Origin: Nitrospiraceae bacterium
Lineage (GTDB): Bacteria; Nitrospirota; Nitrospiria; Nitrospirales; Nitrospiraceae
Direction: 5' to 3'
Assembly: GCA_919902505.1 (NCBI GenBank)
Contig: CAKKRE010000030.1
Location: 1 to 64,000 of the forward strand
DNA: 64,000 nucleotides
The translations under genes were made by a program, and so were the position numbers. Positions 7,889-15,109 of this stretch are shown piece after piece; position 1 is the first letter of the stretch; the number at the start of each line of letters is the position of its first letter. Below the pieces are notes generated by a model. That model ran no database searches and was not told the DNA's origin. It saw only the letters and a program-made list of their open reading frames with translations.

Positions 7889-8479
7889 ATGCGACTCCGC
7901 TATGCATGCATCATAAGCGCCGTGCTGGGAAATAGTGCGCCCTGCTTCAGTGAGGTCGAAGCTGCGAAGGAGTGGGCGCCGCAGGAGGTTACGGCAATTC
8001 TCGCGCAGTCGTATGCACAGCTGCTCATGCGACCGATGGGGATGGAGCCAAGTTCGCTTCAGAAGCACGAGGCGGACCAACAACGGTATATGGTGCAGTC
8101 CGGCTATGCGTTGCAGTTGGCAAAAGGGAAGAAAAGTGTGAAGCAGATTGTCGAGGCGATCGCCCTATCATCGGAATTTAACGCCAAGTGGATAACGCCC
8201 CACATGGGAACTGCGCAGACCGGATCGGCCCCGGGAGTACCGCCCGTGGCGGCCCCGGAAAAGGCCATCGATAGCCTGTACTGTGCGTTGTTAGGCCGGC
8301 GTGTGGATAGTGCGTCGTTGGCCAGCGCTCGCAAGGATTTGGTGAGTTCCGGCTTTGAACGGGTGATCCGTGACGTGATCGACGGGAAGGAATACCGAGA
8401 CCGTTTCGGTGACACCAAAGTGCCTCAGGTGAGCAGTGAGAAGCAGGCGGCAGTCGGTTGTCCGCAAGTGGCTCTGTAG
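7889..8479 (+). CDS. Exported protein with DUF4214 / phycobilisome-linker-like repeat
   Basis: The 196-residue product begins with a signal peptide (MRLRYACIISAVLGNSAPCFS). Two similar halves follow: residues about 35-105 (AQSYAQLLMRPMGMEP... ALSSEFNAKW) and about 130-185 (LYCALLGRRVDSASLASARK ... VIDGKEYRDRFGD). The pattern 'Y..LLGR..D...L' then 'FI.S.EYR.R' is that of DUF4214 and phycobilisome linker domains, which in non-phototrophs occur in secreted or surface proteins. AAGGGGAC precedes the start. Function unknown. Confidence 0.65.
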   Translation: MRLRYACIISAVLGNSAPCFSEVEAAKEWAPQEVTAILAQSYAQLLMRPMGMEPSSLQKHEADQQRYMVQSGYALQLAKGKKSVKQIVEAIALSSEFNAKWITPHMGTAQTGSAPGVPPVAAPEKAIDSLYCALLGRRVDSASLASARKDLVSSGFERVIRDVIDGKEYRDRFGDTKVPQVSSEKQAAVGCPQVAL

Positions 8480-8570
8480 CAGCGGTTCCGCGCAGCAGGC
8501 TCAGGATTCACTAGCGCAGGTGGCTTGACGGGACGGCAATAACCTCAGTGAAGGTGGGGGAGAAGCACGA

Positions 8571-8759
8571 ATGAGTATGACGCCGGAAGAACGCATCGCA
8601 AATATGACAAAGGCGATCAATCAAGCCATCAAGGTGATGGGGGATCGTTTCGGGTCGACAGAGGAAGATGTGGCGCGAGCTATCCAAGGACTGAAGGCCT
8701 CCATGCAGACGGCACCGCAGGAGAAGCCAGTGTCAGTCGGGGCCGCCACTCAGGCCTAA
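8571..8759 (+). CDS. Small hypothetical protein
   Basis: The 62-residue product (MSMTPEERIANMTKAINQAI...) looks like two amphipathic helices followed by an Ala/Pro/Gln-rich tail. GGTGGGGGAGAAG lies upstream of the ATG. It has no signal peptide and no recognisable motif. An imperfect hairpin follows at 8774-8804. Confidence 0.55.
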   Translation: MSMTPEERIANMTKAINQAIKVMGDRFGSTEEDVARAIQGLKASMQTAPQEKPVSVGAATQA

Positions 8760-8773
8760 GAGCTGCGGTGAAG

Positions 8774-8804
8774 CCTCACCGGGCCCACTGTCTGATCGGT
8801 GAGG
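8774..8804 (+). terminator. Hairpin downstream of 8571-8759, possible terminator
   Basis: CCTCACCG (8774-8781) pairs with CGGTGAGG (8797-8804). There is no T-run, so it may be a stabilising 3' hairpin or a Rho-dependent end rather than an intrinsic terminator. Confidence 0.35.
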
Positions 8805-8921
8805 TAGCCATGTGGTTCGGCGATGCTCCGATGTCTCTCGTCGTTGGGAGCATAGGTTTCATCTGTACTCCCGTGCTGTCTCTCGGCACGAGTCAACCTA
8901 CGGACTAGGCCTCAATATCGC

Positions 8922-9055
8922 TTGACTCCGATCGCCATAGCGCTTAGCGTGAAGGTATGACGTCTTTAGCTCCGCCGACTGTTCTCTCCCTCGCGCTTCG
9001 AGCCTCCATCCCGCGCGACTGATCGTCCGGTCTCCGCCGCTTCTTACGCCAGAGT
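8922..9055 (+). promoter_or_regulatory. Repeated promoter-leader element, copy B (upstream of the oxidoreductase operon)
   Basis: TTGACT at 8922, TAGCGTG at 8945 and TATGACGT at 8956 are followed by CTCCGCCGACTGT, a C/T-rich stretch (TTCTCTCCCTCGCG and CCTCCATCCCG) and GTCTCCGCCGCTTC with TACGCCAGAGT. It matches copies A and C in order and spacing. The inferred leader is about 230 nt long and runs to the IscA-like gene at 9188. Confidence 0.62.
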
Positions 9056-9187
9056 GCCCTGCACTGACCGTTGGTGCCGTCTTCGTGAACGGAGCGATTG
9101 TCGCTTCCGGCGAGGAGCGGTGTTCTGACCAGCAGTTCCATCCGACACCATTATCCGTTTCATATAGCAGTACAAGGGAGCACGAGT

Positions 9188-9508
9188 ATGATTACCATCA
9201 CGGCAACGGCTGAGGAGAAAATTCGCGAGTTGATGCTGGAAGAAAAAGATACGCTCGGGCTGCGTGTATATGTAAAAGGCGGGGGCTGCCACGGCTATCA
9301 ATATGGAATGGCGTTCGAGTCAAAGATGAGCGACGACGATACCGTGATTGAAAAGGGCGACGTGAAGGTGATCATGGATTCGCAAAGCGCTCCGCTGTTG
9401 AGTGGCTGCGAAGTCGACTATGTCGACAGCGTGCAGGGTTCGGGCTTTGCGATCAAGAATCCACAAGCCAAGACGACCTGCGGATGCGGGAGCTCATTCA
9501 GCGCCTAA
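9188..9508 (+). CDS. IscA/ErpA/HesB-type iron-sulfur cluster carrier
   Basis: A-type carriers deliver Fe-S clusters to apo-enzymes. The 106-residue product has the three conserved cysteines in GGGCHGYQYG and TTCGCGSSFS and the family core EEKDTLGLRVYVKGGGC and VDYVDS. Start 9188 is preceded by AAGGGAG. The gene is first in a co-directional set with the oxidoreductase subunit genes, which need [4Fe-4S] clusters; a dedicated carrier for that complex is an inference from position. Confidence 0.92.
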   Translation: MITITATAEEKIRELMLEEKDTLGLRVYVKGGGCHGYQYGMAFESKMSDDDTVIEKGDVKVIMDSQSAPLLSGCEVDYVDSVQGSGFAIKNPQAKTTCGCGSSFSA

Positions 9509-9565
9509 TTACAGCGTTCGTCGCGGTGTGTGCACTTTCGTCACTGTGACTGAAGGAGGCCCGCT

Positions 9566-10771
9566 ATGGATCCCACGTCCGTCATTGGAACCAAGAATAA
9601 AAAAGGCCAGGTCTTCACCGACCCCCGCATCATGATGCGGGAGGCCCCTCGTACGCCGTCGTTTTATACCGGCAGCGAAGTCATTAAGGAAGCCATCCGG
9701 CGCGCCAGTATCGACGTGATGATCGCCTATCCGATCACGCCACAAAGCGAGGCCGCTGCGTTGATCGGCGAGCTGTTTGCCGAGGGGTACATCGGAGACT
9801 ATTTCCGCGGGGAAAGTGAATTTGCCGTCATGTCGCAATGTGCAGGGGCCGCATTCGGTGGGGCCCGTGTCTTCACGACGACCGCAGGACCCGGCACGAT
9901 GCGGGCGATGGAAAACTTCCCCATGTGGGCGGGTGCCCGCTTGCCGATCCAATGCATCGTAACCTGTCGCGGGATCAACTCCCCGCTGTCGATTCAACCG
10001 GACACCATCGAGATCTCCTATCTGATGCAGACAGGCATGCTCGTCTGGCATGCGGAGACGGCACAGGACTTCTATGATTGGATTCTTATGGGCTATATGG
10101 TGTCGGAGGAGCCCGAGGTGCATTTACCATTGGCGCTCTGTTGCGATGGGTTCTTTGTGACGCATACCAAAGACGTCGTCGATCTGACCCCGACGGATAT
10201 GTGTCTGCCGCCCTATGATCCGTATCGGTCGCCGGTCCCCTGCATGGATATGGAATGTCCGCCTGTCCGGATGATGCGTGATCCGTTCATTATGAAGAGC
10301 AACTACATCAGTTATGCCACGCATGCGAGCTGGCAGCAGGAAGTCTGGGCTGCCGCAGAACGGTCCCGGAAGCACACGATCGCCTGGTTGAACGGGCTGA
10401 TCGAAACCGAAGACGTGGACGCCGATGTGCTCATTGTCACATCCGGTACCGCGGTATCTCAGGGGCGGGAAGCCATCCGTTTGTTGGCCGATGAAGGCAT
10501 TCGCGTGGGACTCGTGAAGATCAAAACGCTCCGGCCCTGGCCGGAAGAGGAACTTAAGGAAGCGACCAAGCACGCCACACACATCATTGTGCCGGAATTC
10601 AATGTCATCGGGTGGATGGCAAAAGAGATCAAGGCGACCATTCCAAGAAGTGAGCGCGTCATCGCCGGGCCGCGAGTGTGTGGCGGGATGACCATGCCGC
10701 CGGAGATTATCGTGGAAGAGATTAAGCGTGCACTTGGGGTGCGTTCTGGCACGCTCGCCGGTCGCGGGTGA
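9566..10771 (+). CDS. 2-Oxoacid:ferredoxin oxidoreductase, alpha subunit (pyruvate or 2-oxoglutarate type)
   Basis: The 401-residue product has the alpha-subunit hallmarks: AIRRASIDVMIAYPITPQSE (thiamine-diphosphate domain I), GESEFAVMSQCAGAA, VFTTTAGPGTM, and a C-terminal transketolase-C-like part (VLIVTSGTAVSQGREAIRLL). In the reductive TCA cycle such enzymes carboxylate acetyl-CoA or succinyl-CoA using reduced ferredoxin. Motifs do not decide between the two substrates. GAAGGAGG precedes the ATG. Genes for gamma and delta (ferredoxin-like) subunits are not in this window, so the complex must draw them from elsewhere or differ in composition. Confidence 0.9.
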   Translation: MDPTSVIGTKNKKGQVFTDPRIMMREAPRTPSFYTGSEVIKEAIRRASIDVMIAYPITPQSEAAALIGELFAEGYIGDYFRGESEFAVMSQCAGAAFGGARVFTTTAGPGTMRAMENFPMWAGARLPIQCIVTCRGINSPLSIQPDTIEISYLMQTGMLVWHAETAQDFYDWILMGYMVSEEPEVHLPLALCCDGFFVTHTKDVVDLTPTDMCLPPYDPYRSPVPCMDMECPPVRMMRDPFIMKSNYISYATHASWQQEVWAAAERSRKHTIAWLNGLIETEDVDADVLIVTSGTAVSQGREAIRLLADEGIRVGLVKIKTLRPWPEEELKEATKHATHIIVPEFNVIGWMAKEIKATIPRSERVIAGPRVCGGMTMPPEIIVEEIKRALGVRSGTLAGRG

Positions 10772-10853
10772 ATCGGAGAGGGTCAGACAACGAGAACGGT
10801 TTCGATACGGTGTGCAGCACATTGACGCTCAGCAGGGCTGAGAGGAGATAGGT

Positions 10854-11750
10854 ATGAGCAAAGAACGCATCAAGATTTCGCCGGATCTGTATGACATCAT
10901 GCCGTCGGATTACCAGGACCTGGTCAGTAGCGCCACGTACGGCAAGGAAGACCGGGGATGGAAGGACATCGGCACCTCCAAGGAACTGATCGAGCAGCAC
11001 TCACTGTGTGCCGGATGTCCTGAATCCATGGCATTTCGATATATTTTGGCGTCGCTTCCCAACCCCGAAGACACGGTCATGGTCGGCTCGACCGGCTGTA
11101 CGAGTCTCGTGTTTCCGATGGTGGCCGTCCACAACATTCACTCCCTGTTCGGGAATCAGAATGCCATTGCCTCGGGGCTCAAACGGGCCTTGAGTGTGCG
11201 TTTCCCTGATCGCGTGAAGGATGTGGTCGTGTTGGCGGGAGATGGCGCGACGGTGGACATCGGTTTGGACATGACGCTGCAGGCCTGGTTCCGGCAGGAA
11301 AAGTTCACGACCATTTGCTTCGATAACGAACTGTACGCCAACACCGGCGGGCAGGAGAGCGGTCTCATGCAGAAGGGGTTCGTGGCCAAAATGGCGCCGG
11401 TTGGAAAGTTGTTCGATAAGGTCCGCTTGCCTGAAATTGCCCGGGAGTCCGGCTGTCACTACGTGGTCAACTGCACGGTGAGCAAGCCGTCGCTGGTTGA
11501 GAAAGTGGTGCGCAACGCGGTGTTGATCGCGCGTGAAATCGGGCCGACCTATCTGCAGCTCTATACGCCCTGCATTCTGGAAATCGGCAAGAATAGCATG
11601 GAGGGTTTGCAGGAGATGCGGGATTCCGAGAAGCCCACGGAGCGGTTTGCCTTCAAGGAATATATCAGCGAGCCGGCGAAACAGCTCCTGGCGGAGCGTG
11701 ATGCGAAGGCCAAAGAAAAGAAAGCCGCTGCAAAGCAACTGGTGTCCTAA
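10854..11750 (+). CDS. 2-Oxoacid:ferredoxin oxidoreductase, beta subunit, first copy
   Basis: The 298-residue product has the TPP-binding segment VVLAGDGATVDIG followed by DNELYANTGGQES, and cluster cysteines in LCAGCPESM, later in STGCTSL and near the C-terminus in LYTPCILE. It carries the beta-subunit start region LYDIMPSDYQDLV. All expected catalytic positions are present. Its neighbour at 11803 is a clear homologue, so the operon encodes two beta-type chains for one alpha chain. A Lys/Ala-rich tail (AKAKEKKAAAKQL) is unusual for the family. GAGAGGAGA precedes the start. Confidence 0.9.
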   Translation: MSKERIKISPDLYDIMPSDYQDLVSSATYGKEDRGWKDIGTSKELIEQHSLCAGCPESMAFRYILASLPNPEDTVMVGSTGCTSLVFPMVAVHNIHSLFGNQNAIASGLKRALSVRFPDRVKDVVVLAGDGATVDIGLDMTLQAWFRQEKFTTICFDNELYANTGGQESGLMQKGFVAKMAPVGKLFDKVRLPEIARESGCHYVVNCTVSKPSLVEKVVRNAVLIAREIGPTYLQLYTPCILEIGKNSMEGLQEMRDSEKPTERFAFKEYISEPAKQLLAERDAKAKEKKAAAKQLVS

Positions 11751-11802
11751 GCGGTAGGATTATCACCGCCGCTTCCGCGGCCATGAGAGAGCGAGGTTTC
11801 AG

Positions 11803-12696
11803 ATGAGTCTTGATTATGTAAAGTTCACGCCCGGTTTCGAGCAGTTCATGCCGAAAGAATATCGGGATATGGTCGAGCATGGACCCTTTGGAAAAAAGAC
11901 GACGGTGTCACAGATGGGCAGCTTTAAGGAAATCCTGGAGGAGCACCCGATGTGTGCCGGCTGCGCCATGACCCTGTTCATCCGGTTGGCGATCATCGCC
12001 TTCCCGAATCCCGAAGATACCATTACCGTCGGGACGGCGGGCTGCGGCAGATTGGCCATTTCGCAAGCGGCGATTCCGTTCGTGTACGGCAACTACGGCG
12101 ACCAGAATGGTGTCGCGAGCGGTTTATCGCGGGGACTCCGGCTCCGTTTCGGCGACAAGCCGAAGGACGTGGTCGTAATCGCGGGTGATGGAGGAACCGC
12201 CGACATCGGGTTTCAGCAGGTGCTGCATTCCTGGTTTCGGAAGGAACGGTTCACGACCATCATGTTGGACAACGAGGTGTATGGCAACACCGGCGGTCAG
12301 GAAAGCGGGATGACGACCAGAGGCGCTGTGCTGAAAATGGCTCCGCTCGGAAAGAAGTTCGAGAAGATGGATATGGTCACGATGGCCAAAGTCGCCGGCT
12401 GTTCCTATATCGCCACGGTTGTGCCGAACAATCCGCGGCGGGTGGAAAGCGTCATCAAGAAGGCGGTGTTGATCGCCCGGGACATCGGCCCGACCTATAT
12501 TCAAGCGTATACCTCATGCAACATCGAGTATGCGATCCCGACCGACAAGGTCATGGAAGATGCTAAGACCGTTGAAGACGATCGTTACAAATTTACCGAG
12601 TATGTCAGCGACGAAGCGAAGGCGTACCTAGCAGAGCGCTATGGCTACAAGGAATTTATGCCGAAGGCCGTGCCTGCTTCAGTCACGACGGCCTGA
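11803..12696 (+). CDS. 2-Oxoacid:ferredoxin oxidoreductase, beta subunit, second copy
   Basis: The 297-residue product shares the whole layout of the upstream beta subunit: YVKFTPGFEQFMPKEYRDMV, cysteines in MCAGCAMTL and TAGCGRL, the TPP site AGDGGTADIGF and DNEVYGNTGGQESG, and a late cysteine in AYTSCNIEY. Both copies therefore look catalytically competent. The two could serve different oxoacids, form a mixed complex, or be used under different conditions; the sequence does not decide. It lies 52 nt after copy one, and a strong hairpin follows at 12737-12766. Confidence 0.9.
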   Translation: MSLDYVKFTPGFEQFMPKEYRDMVEHGPFGKKTTVSQMGSFKEILEEHPMCAGCAMTLFIRLAIIAFPNPEDTITVGTAGCGRLAISQAAIPFVYGNYGDQNGVASGLSRGLRLRFGDKPKDVVVIAGDGGTADIGFQQVLHSWFRKERFTTIMLDNEVYGNTGGQESGMTTRGAVLKMAPLGKKFEKMDMVTMAKVAGCSYIATVVPNNPRRVESVIKKAVLIARDIGPTYIQAYTSCNIEYAIPTDKVMEDAKTVEDDRYKFTEYVSDEAKAYLAERYGYKEFMPKAVPASVTTA

Positions 12697-12736
12697 GTAG
12701 TCTTGAAGAATAAGTAGTATTCTCCAGGCTTGCTGT

Positions 12737-12766
12737 GGCGGGCAGGAACTGAACCTCCTGCCCGCC
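12737..12766 (+). terminator. Strong hairpin ending the oxidoreductase operon
   Basis: GGCGGGCAGGA pairs perfectly over 11 bp with TCCTGCCCGCC around an 8-nt loop. The following bases CAGTTTGCT are only weakly T-rich, so termination strength is uncertain, but the position 40 nt after the last beta gene fits an operon end. Confidence 0.6.
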
Positions 12767-12911
12767 CAGTTTGCTAGGCTTTGGGCAGCATTTGACTGTA
12801 ATTGATCCTGATCCATCACACTGCCCCATACGGGCGCCTCTCTCGAGTCTTGCCGGAAATAATTAAGTCGCTTGGAATCAAAGGCTGCCTCCTCGCCCCT
12901 CGCAGCTTCCG

Positions 12912-13043
12912 TTGACACGGCCGGTTGTGCCCTTGTAGGGTGGGGTATGACGTGTTGAGCCACGCCGACTGTCCCATCTTGCGCGCCCCCTTCCATCCTT
13001 TGCGCGTTTGATTCCCCGGTCTTCGCTGCTTCTACGCCAGAGT
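12912..13043 (+). promoter_or_regulatory. Repeated promoter-leader element, copy C (upstream of the CsbD-like gene)
   Basis: TTGACA at 12912, TAGGGTG at 12936 and TATGACGT at 12946 are followed by TTGAGCCACGCCGACTGT, a C/T-rich stretch (CCCCCTTCCATCCTTTG) and GGTCTTCGCTGCTTCTACG ending CCAGAGT. It agrees with copy A in GAGCCACGCCG and with copy B in CGCCGACTGT and GCCAGAGT. The inferred leader to 13139 is about 190 nt. Confidence 0.62.
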
Positions 13044-13138
13044 TTCCATCTCAGACCACCAGGTCTCGGCATGCGTTCGCGCGTGTCAGCCCTCACAACG
13101 GTGTGGCGCTGTGCTCGCCACCGATAAAGGAGAATGCA

Positions 13139-13381
13139 ATGACACAGGAACAGTTCCAACAGTTCTGGCTGCAGCTCAAAGCTCCCCTCAAGGCCAACTG
13201 GAACAAGATCACTGAAAGCGATCTCGGCGAAATCCAGGGTAGCCTGGTGAAGTTCGGTGATGTGCTTCAGAAGCGTTATGGTGAGGGCCACAAGGATGAA
13301 GTCAGCCTCTGGGCTGACCGCCGGCATGCGCATTGGAGCGGAAATTACATCGGCTATAAAGATCCAAAGCCGACCGCCTAA
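13139..13381 (+). CDS. CsbD-like small stress protein
   Basis: The 80-residue product (MTQEQFQQFWLQLKAPLK...) has the pattern ANWNKITESDLGEIQGS followed by VLQKRYG that marks CsbD-type proteins, small helical proteins linked to stress responses in many bacteria. The C-terminal 25 residues (WADRRHAHWSGNYIGY) are not part of that domain. AAAGGAG lies 7 nt before the start. It sits directly downstream of leader copy C. The assignment rests on pattern recognition and is moderate. Confidence 0.6.
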   Translation: MTQEQFQQFWLQLKAPLKANWNKITESDLGEIQGSLVKFGDVLQKRYGEGHKDEVSLWADRRHAHWSGNYIGYKDPKPTA

Positions 13382-13467
13382 TTCGGTGCCTCCGTTCAGG
13401 AAGTCGATTGCTATCGGTGGGCCGCGCGCCCTCGCTTGCGATAAGAAACAGAAAGAGAGTACGTGCG

Positions 13468-13812
13468 ATGAGAAAAATCGTCATCAACAAGAGTTACGAT
13501 CAGTTCTGCTTGAGCCATAAAGCGTTCCTGCGTTTGCGTGAGTTGGGTCAGCCGGATGCGCTCAAGGAGACGGATCTGGGGGCCTACTGGCCCTCAGCGG
13601 CCGGTTCTCAGGAGCCGAGCCTCAACCAATGCGGCATGTTGATTCCACGCGACGACAAGCGGCTGGTTCAGGTGGTGGAAGAACTGCAGGGAGAAGCCAA
13701 TGGCCATTGTGCCGAACTGAAGGTCGTGTCGATCCCAGACGACGTGTCGTGGGTGATCGCGAAAGCAAATGGAAGCGAGCACGTGAGCGAACAACATCGC
13801 ACGTGGGCTTGA
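13468..13812 (+). CDS. Conserved hypothetical protein (family ending in a HRTW motif)
   Basis: The 114-residue product has the architecture of a widespread uncharacterised family. It starts MRKIVINKSYDQFCLSHKA, continues with IPRDDKRLVQVVEEL and GHCAELKVVSIPDDVSWVI, and ends HVSEQHRTW. Start 13468 is chosen because the family begins at the MRKIVIN strand; AAAGAGAG lies upstream. It follows the CsbD-like gene by 86 nt and may share its transcript. No catalytic residues can be named. Confidence 0.75.
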   Translation: MRKIVINKSYDQFCLSHKAFLRLRELGQPDALKETDLGAYWPSAAGSQEPSLNQCGMLIPRDDKRLVQVVEELQGEANGHCAELKVVSIPDDVSWVIAKANGSEHVSEQHRTWA

Positions 13813-13890
13813 GGTTGTGAAGACGGCAGCGCAGGCACTTACCCCGGCGGGCTGAGCCTGCATCCTGGGTGAGTTCTTACTGCTGATTTA

Positions 13891-13930
13891 CGAGCAGGGT
13901 CTGTCATTTATTACGAGGCGGCCCTGCTCG
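13891..13930 (+). terminator. Hairpin after the CsbD-like gene pair
   Basis: CGAGCAGGG (13891-13899) pairs with CCCTGCTCG (13922-13930) around a loop of about 22 nt. No T-run follows, so this is a candidate 3' end structure only. Confidence 0.4.
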
Positions 13931-14040
13931 TATCATTCCCTGCGAGCGTTCCCCCCGATACTCACACATCCTCTGCTGCCAGATATATCATTCATCCGAT
14001 CATGCTCATGCCGGATGCCTTGTTCGATGCATCGCCGCGG

Positions 14041-14457
14041 TCAGAATGAACGGCAGGCGTGCGATCGAATTCGCATGACGGCCTCCTGCTGAAATCGATT
14101 TTTGTAGTTCTGCATAATCCGGTGAACGGCCCGGTCTTTCTCCTGATTCTCGTCGTGCGCCAGTTGGAGCACGTAGGTGCGTTCCTGTTCCAGGAATCCC
14201 GTGGAGGTCTTCCACTGACCTGAAGCAACCCAGGATGTCAGCCCCTCAGGCGAAGTCGGTGTGACCGTATCGCTGAGGAAGGTTGCCCATTCCTCGAGGG
14301 AGACGACACCGTCCGGTTTAGCCGTGCCGAAATACAGTGTGTCCAGCCCCACTGAATGTTCACCTGGCGAGCAGATCGGTGGTTGTATGGAGGTGCAGCC
14401 TGTGAGGGCTGTGAGAAGCAGTGAACCTGAAAAAAGTGACTTCAATCTCATCGCCAT
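14041..14457 (-). CDS. DUF3574-type lipoprotein
   Basis: The 138-residue product has a lipoprotein signal with lipobox LTGC (around residues 18-21). A DUF3574-like domain follows: DTLYFGTAKPDGVVSLEEW, FLSDTVTP, GLTSWVASGQW and a central RTYVLQLAHDE. The family has no known activity. A second in-frame ATG 6 nt downstream is an equal start candidate; the ribosome site is weak for both. It converges on the 13468 gene and lies next to another exported small protein on the same strand. Confidence 0.8.
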   Translation of the reverse strand: MAMRLKSLFSGSLLLTALTGCTSIQPPICSPGEHSVGLDTLYFGTAKPDGVVSLEEWATFLSDTVTPTSPEGLTSWVASGQWKTSTGFLEQERTYVLQLAHDENQEKDRAVHRIMQNYKNRFQQEAVMRIRSHACRSF

Positions 14458-14509
14458 CTGCTGCAGGAATCTTACCGCCAGTGTGGAGTGAGTAGGGCGG
14501 GCAGTGCCG

Positions 14510-14803
14510 CTATTTTTTCGACCTGGTGGAGCTCTGAGACGTGGAAGATTTTTGGGAATTGTCCGTTGGCTTTTCGCCGCCCGTCACTTGTTTGAATGTT
14601 TTGCCGATCGCGGGCCCGATTTTCGGAATCTCCTCCTCAATGTTTTTCGCTGCACTCTTCAATCCTCGCCCGATGTCGTCGAGCGTCAAGCCCTGGTTGG
14701 ATCCGGACTTGCCCGTGTCGGAAGACTCCGACGCGGCATTCGCCGTCAGTGCCGGCGCGCCAAGCCCAAGGACCAGAGAGAGAAGGACGACTATCATTCG
14801 CAT
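14510..14803 (-). CDS. Small exported protein of unknown function
   Basis: The 97-residue product has a signal peptide (MRMIVVLLSLVLGLGAPALT, cleavage near ANAASE), a short amphipathic helix region (LTLDDIGRGLKSAAKNIEE) and a Ser/Thr/Lys-rich disordered tail. AGGGAGG lies 6 nt before the start. It is 52 nt upstream of the DUF3574 lipoprotein gene and may be co-transcribed with it. Confidence 0.65.
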   Translation of the reverse strand: MRMIVVLLSLVLGLGAPALTANAASESSDTGKSGSNQGLTLDDIGRGLKSAAKNIEEEIPKIGPAIGKTFKQVTGGEKPTDNSQKSSTSQSSTRSKK

Positions 14804-15109
14804 CGTGGACCTCCCTTGCTAGATTCTAGTATAAGCTATCCGGGCTCTGCGGCAAACCTTTGCCGACAGGGCGATCAGTCAGTGGGAGTGAGCCGGAACT
14901 CGCGGACCTGTTGACCGATAGGGCCACCATGCGGTAGAGTGCTGATCTACTGCAGCATTGTATCGGTCCACCAATGCTGTACCTCCTCAACGTGGACCGC
15001 GCGATCGCATCGCGACCAGGTCCAGTTTGGAGCTGACTCCTTCCGGATTCACCCTCCCCTCGGTTCTCTGATCCCGTCTTAATGCGATCCACAACGAAAG
15101 GATAGCTGC
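14804..15109. other. Divergent intergenic region with a small perfect hairpin
   Basis: The 306-bp gap separates two divergently read genes and must hold promoters in both directions. I see one perfect hairpin, CGGCAAA-CC-TTTGCCG, at 14850-14865. No convincing paired promoter boxes, tRNA or riboswitch were recognised. Confidence 0.4.
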
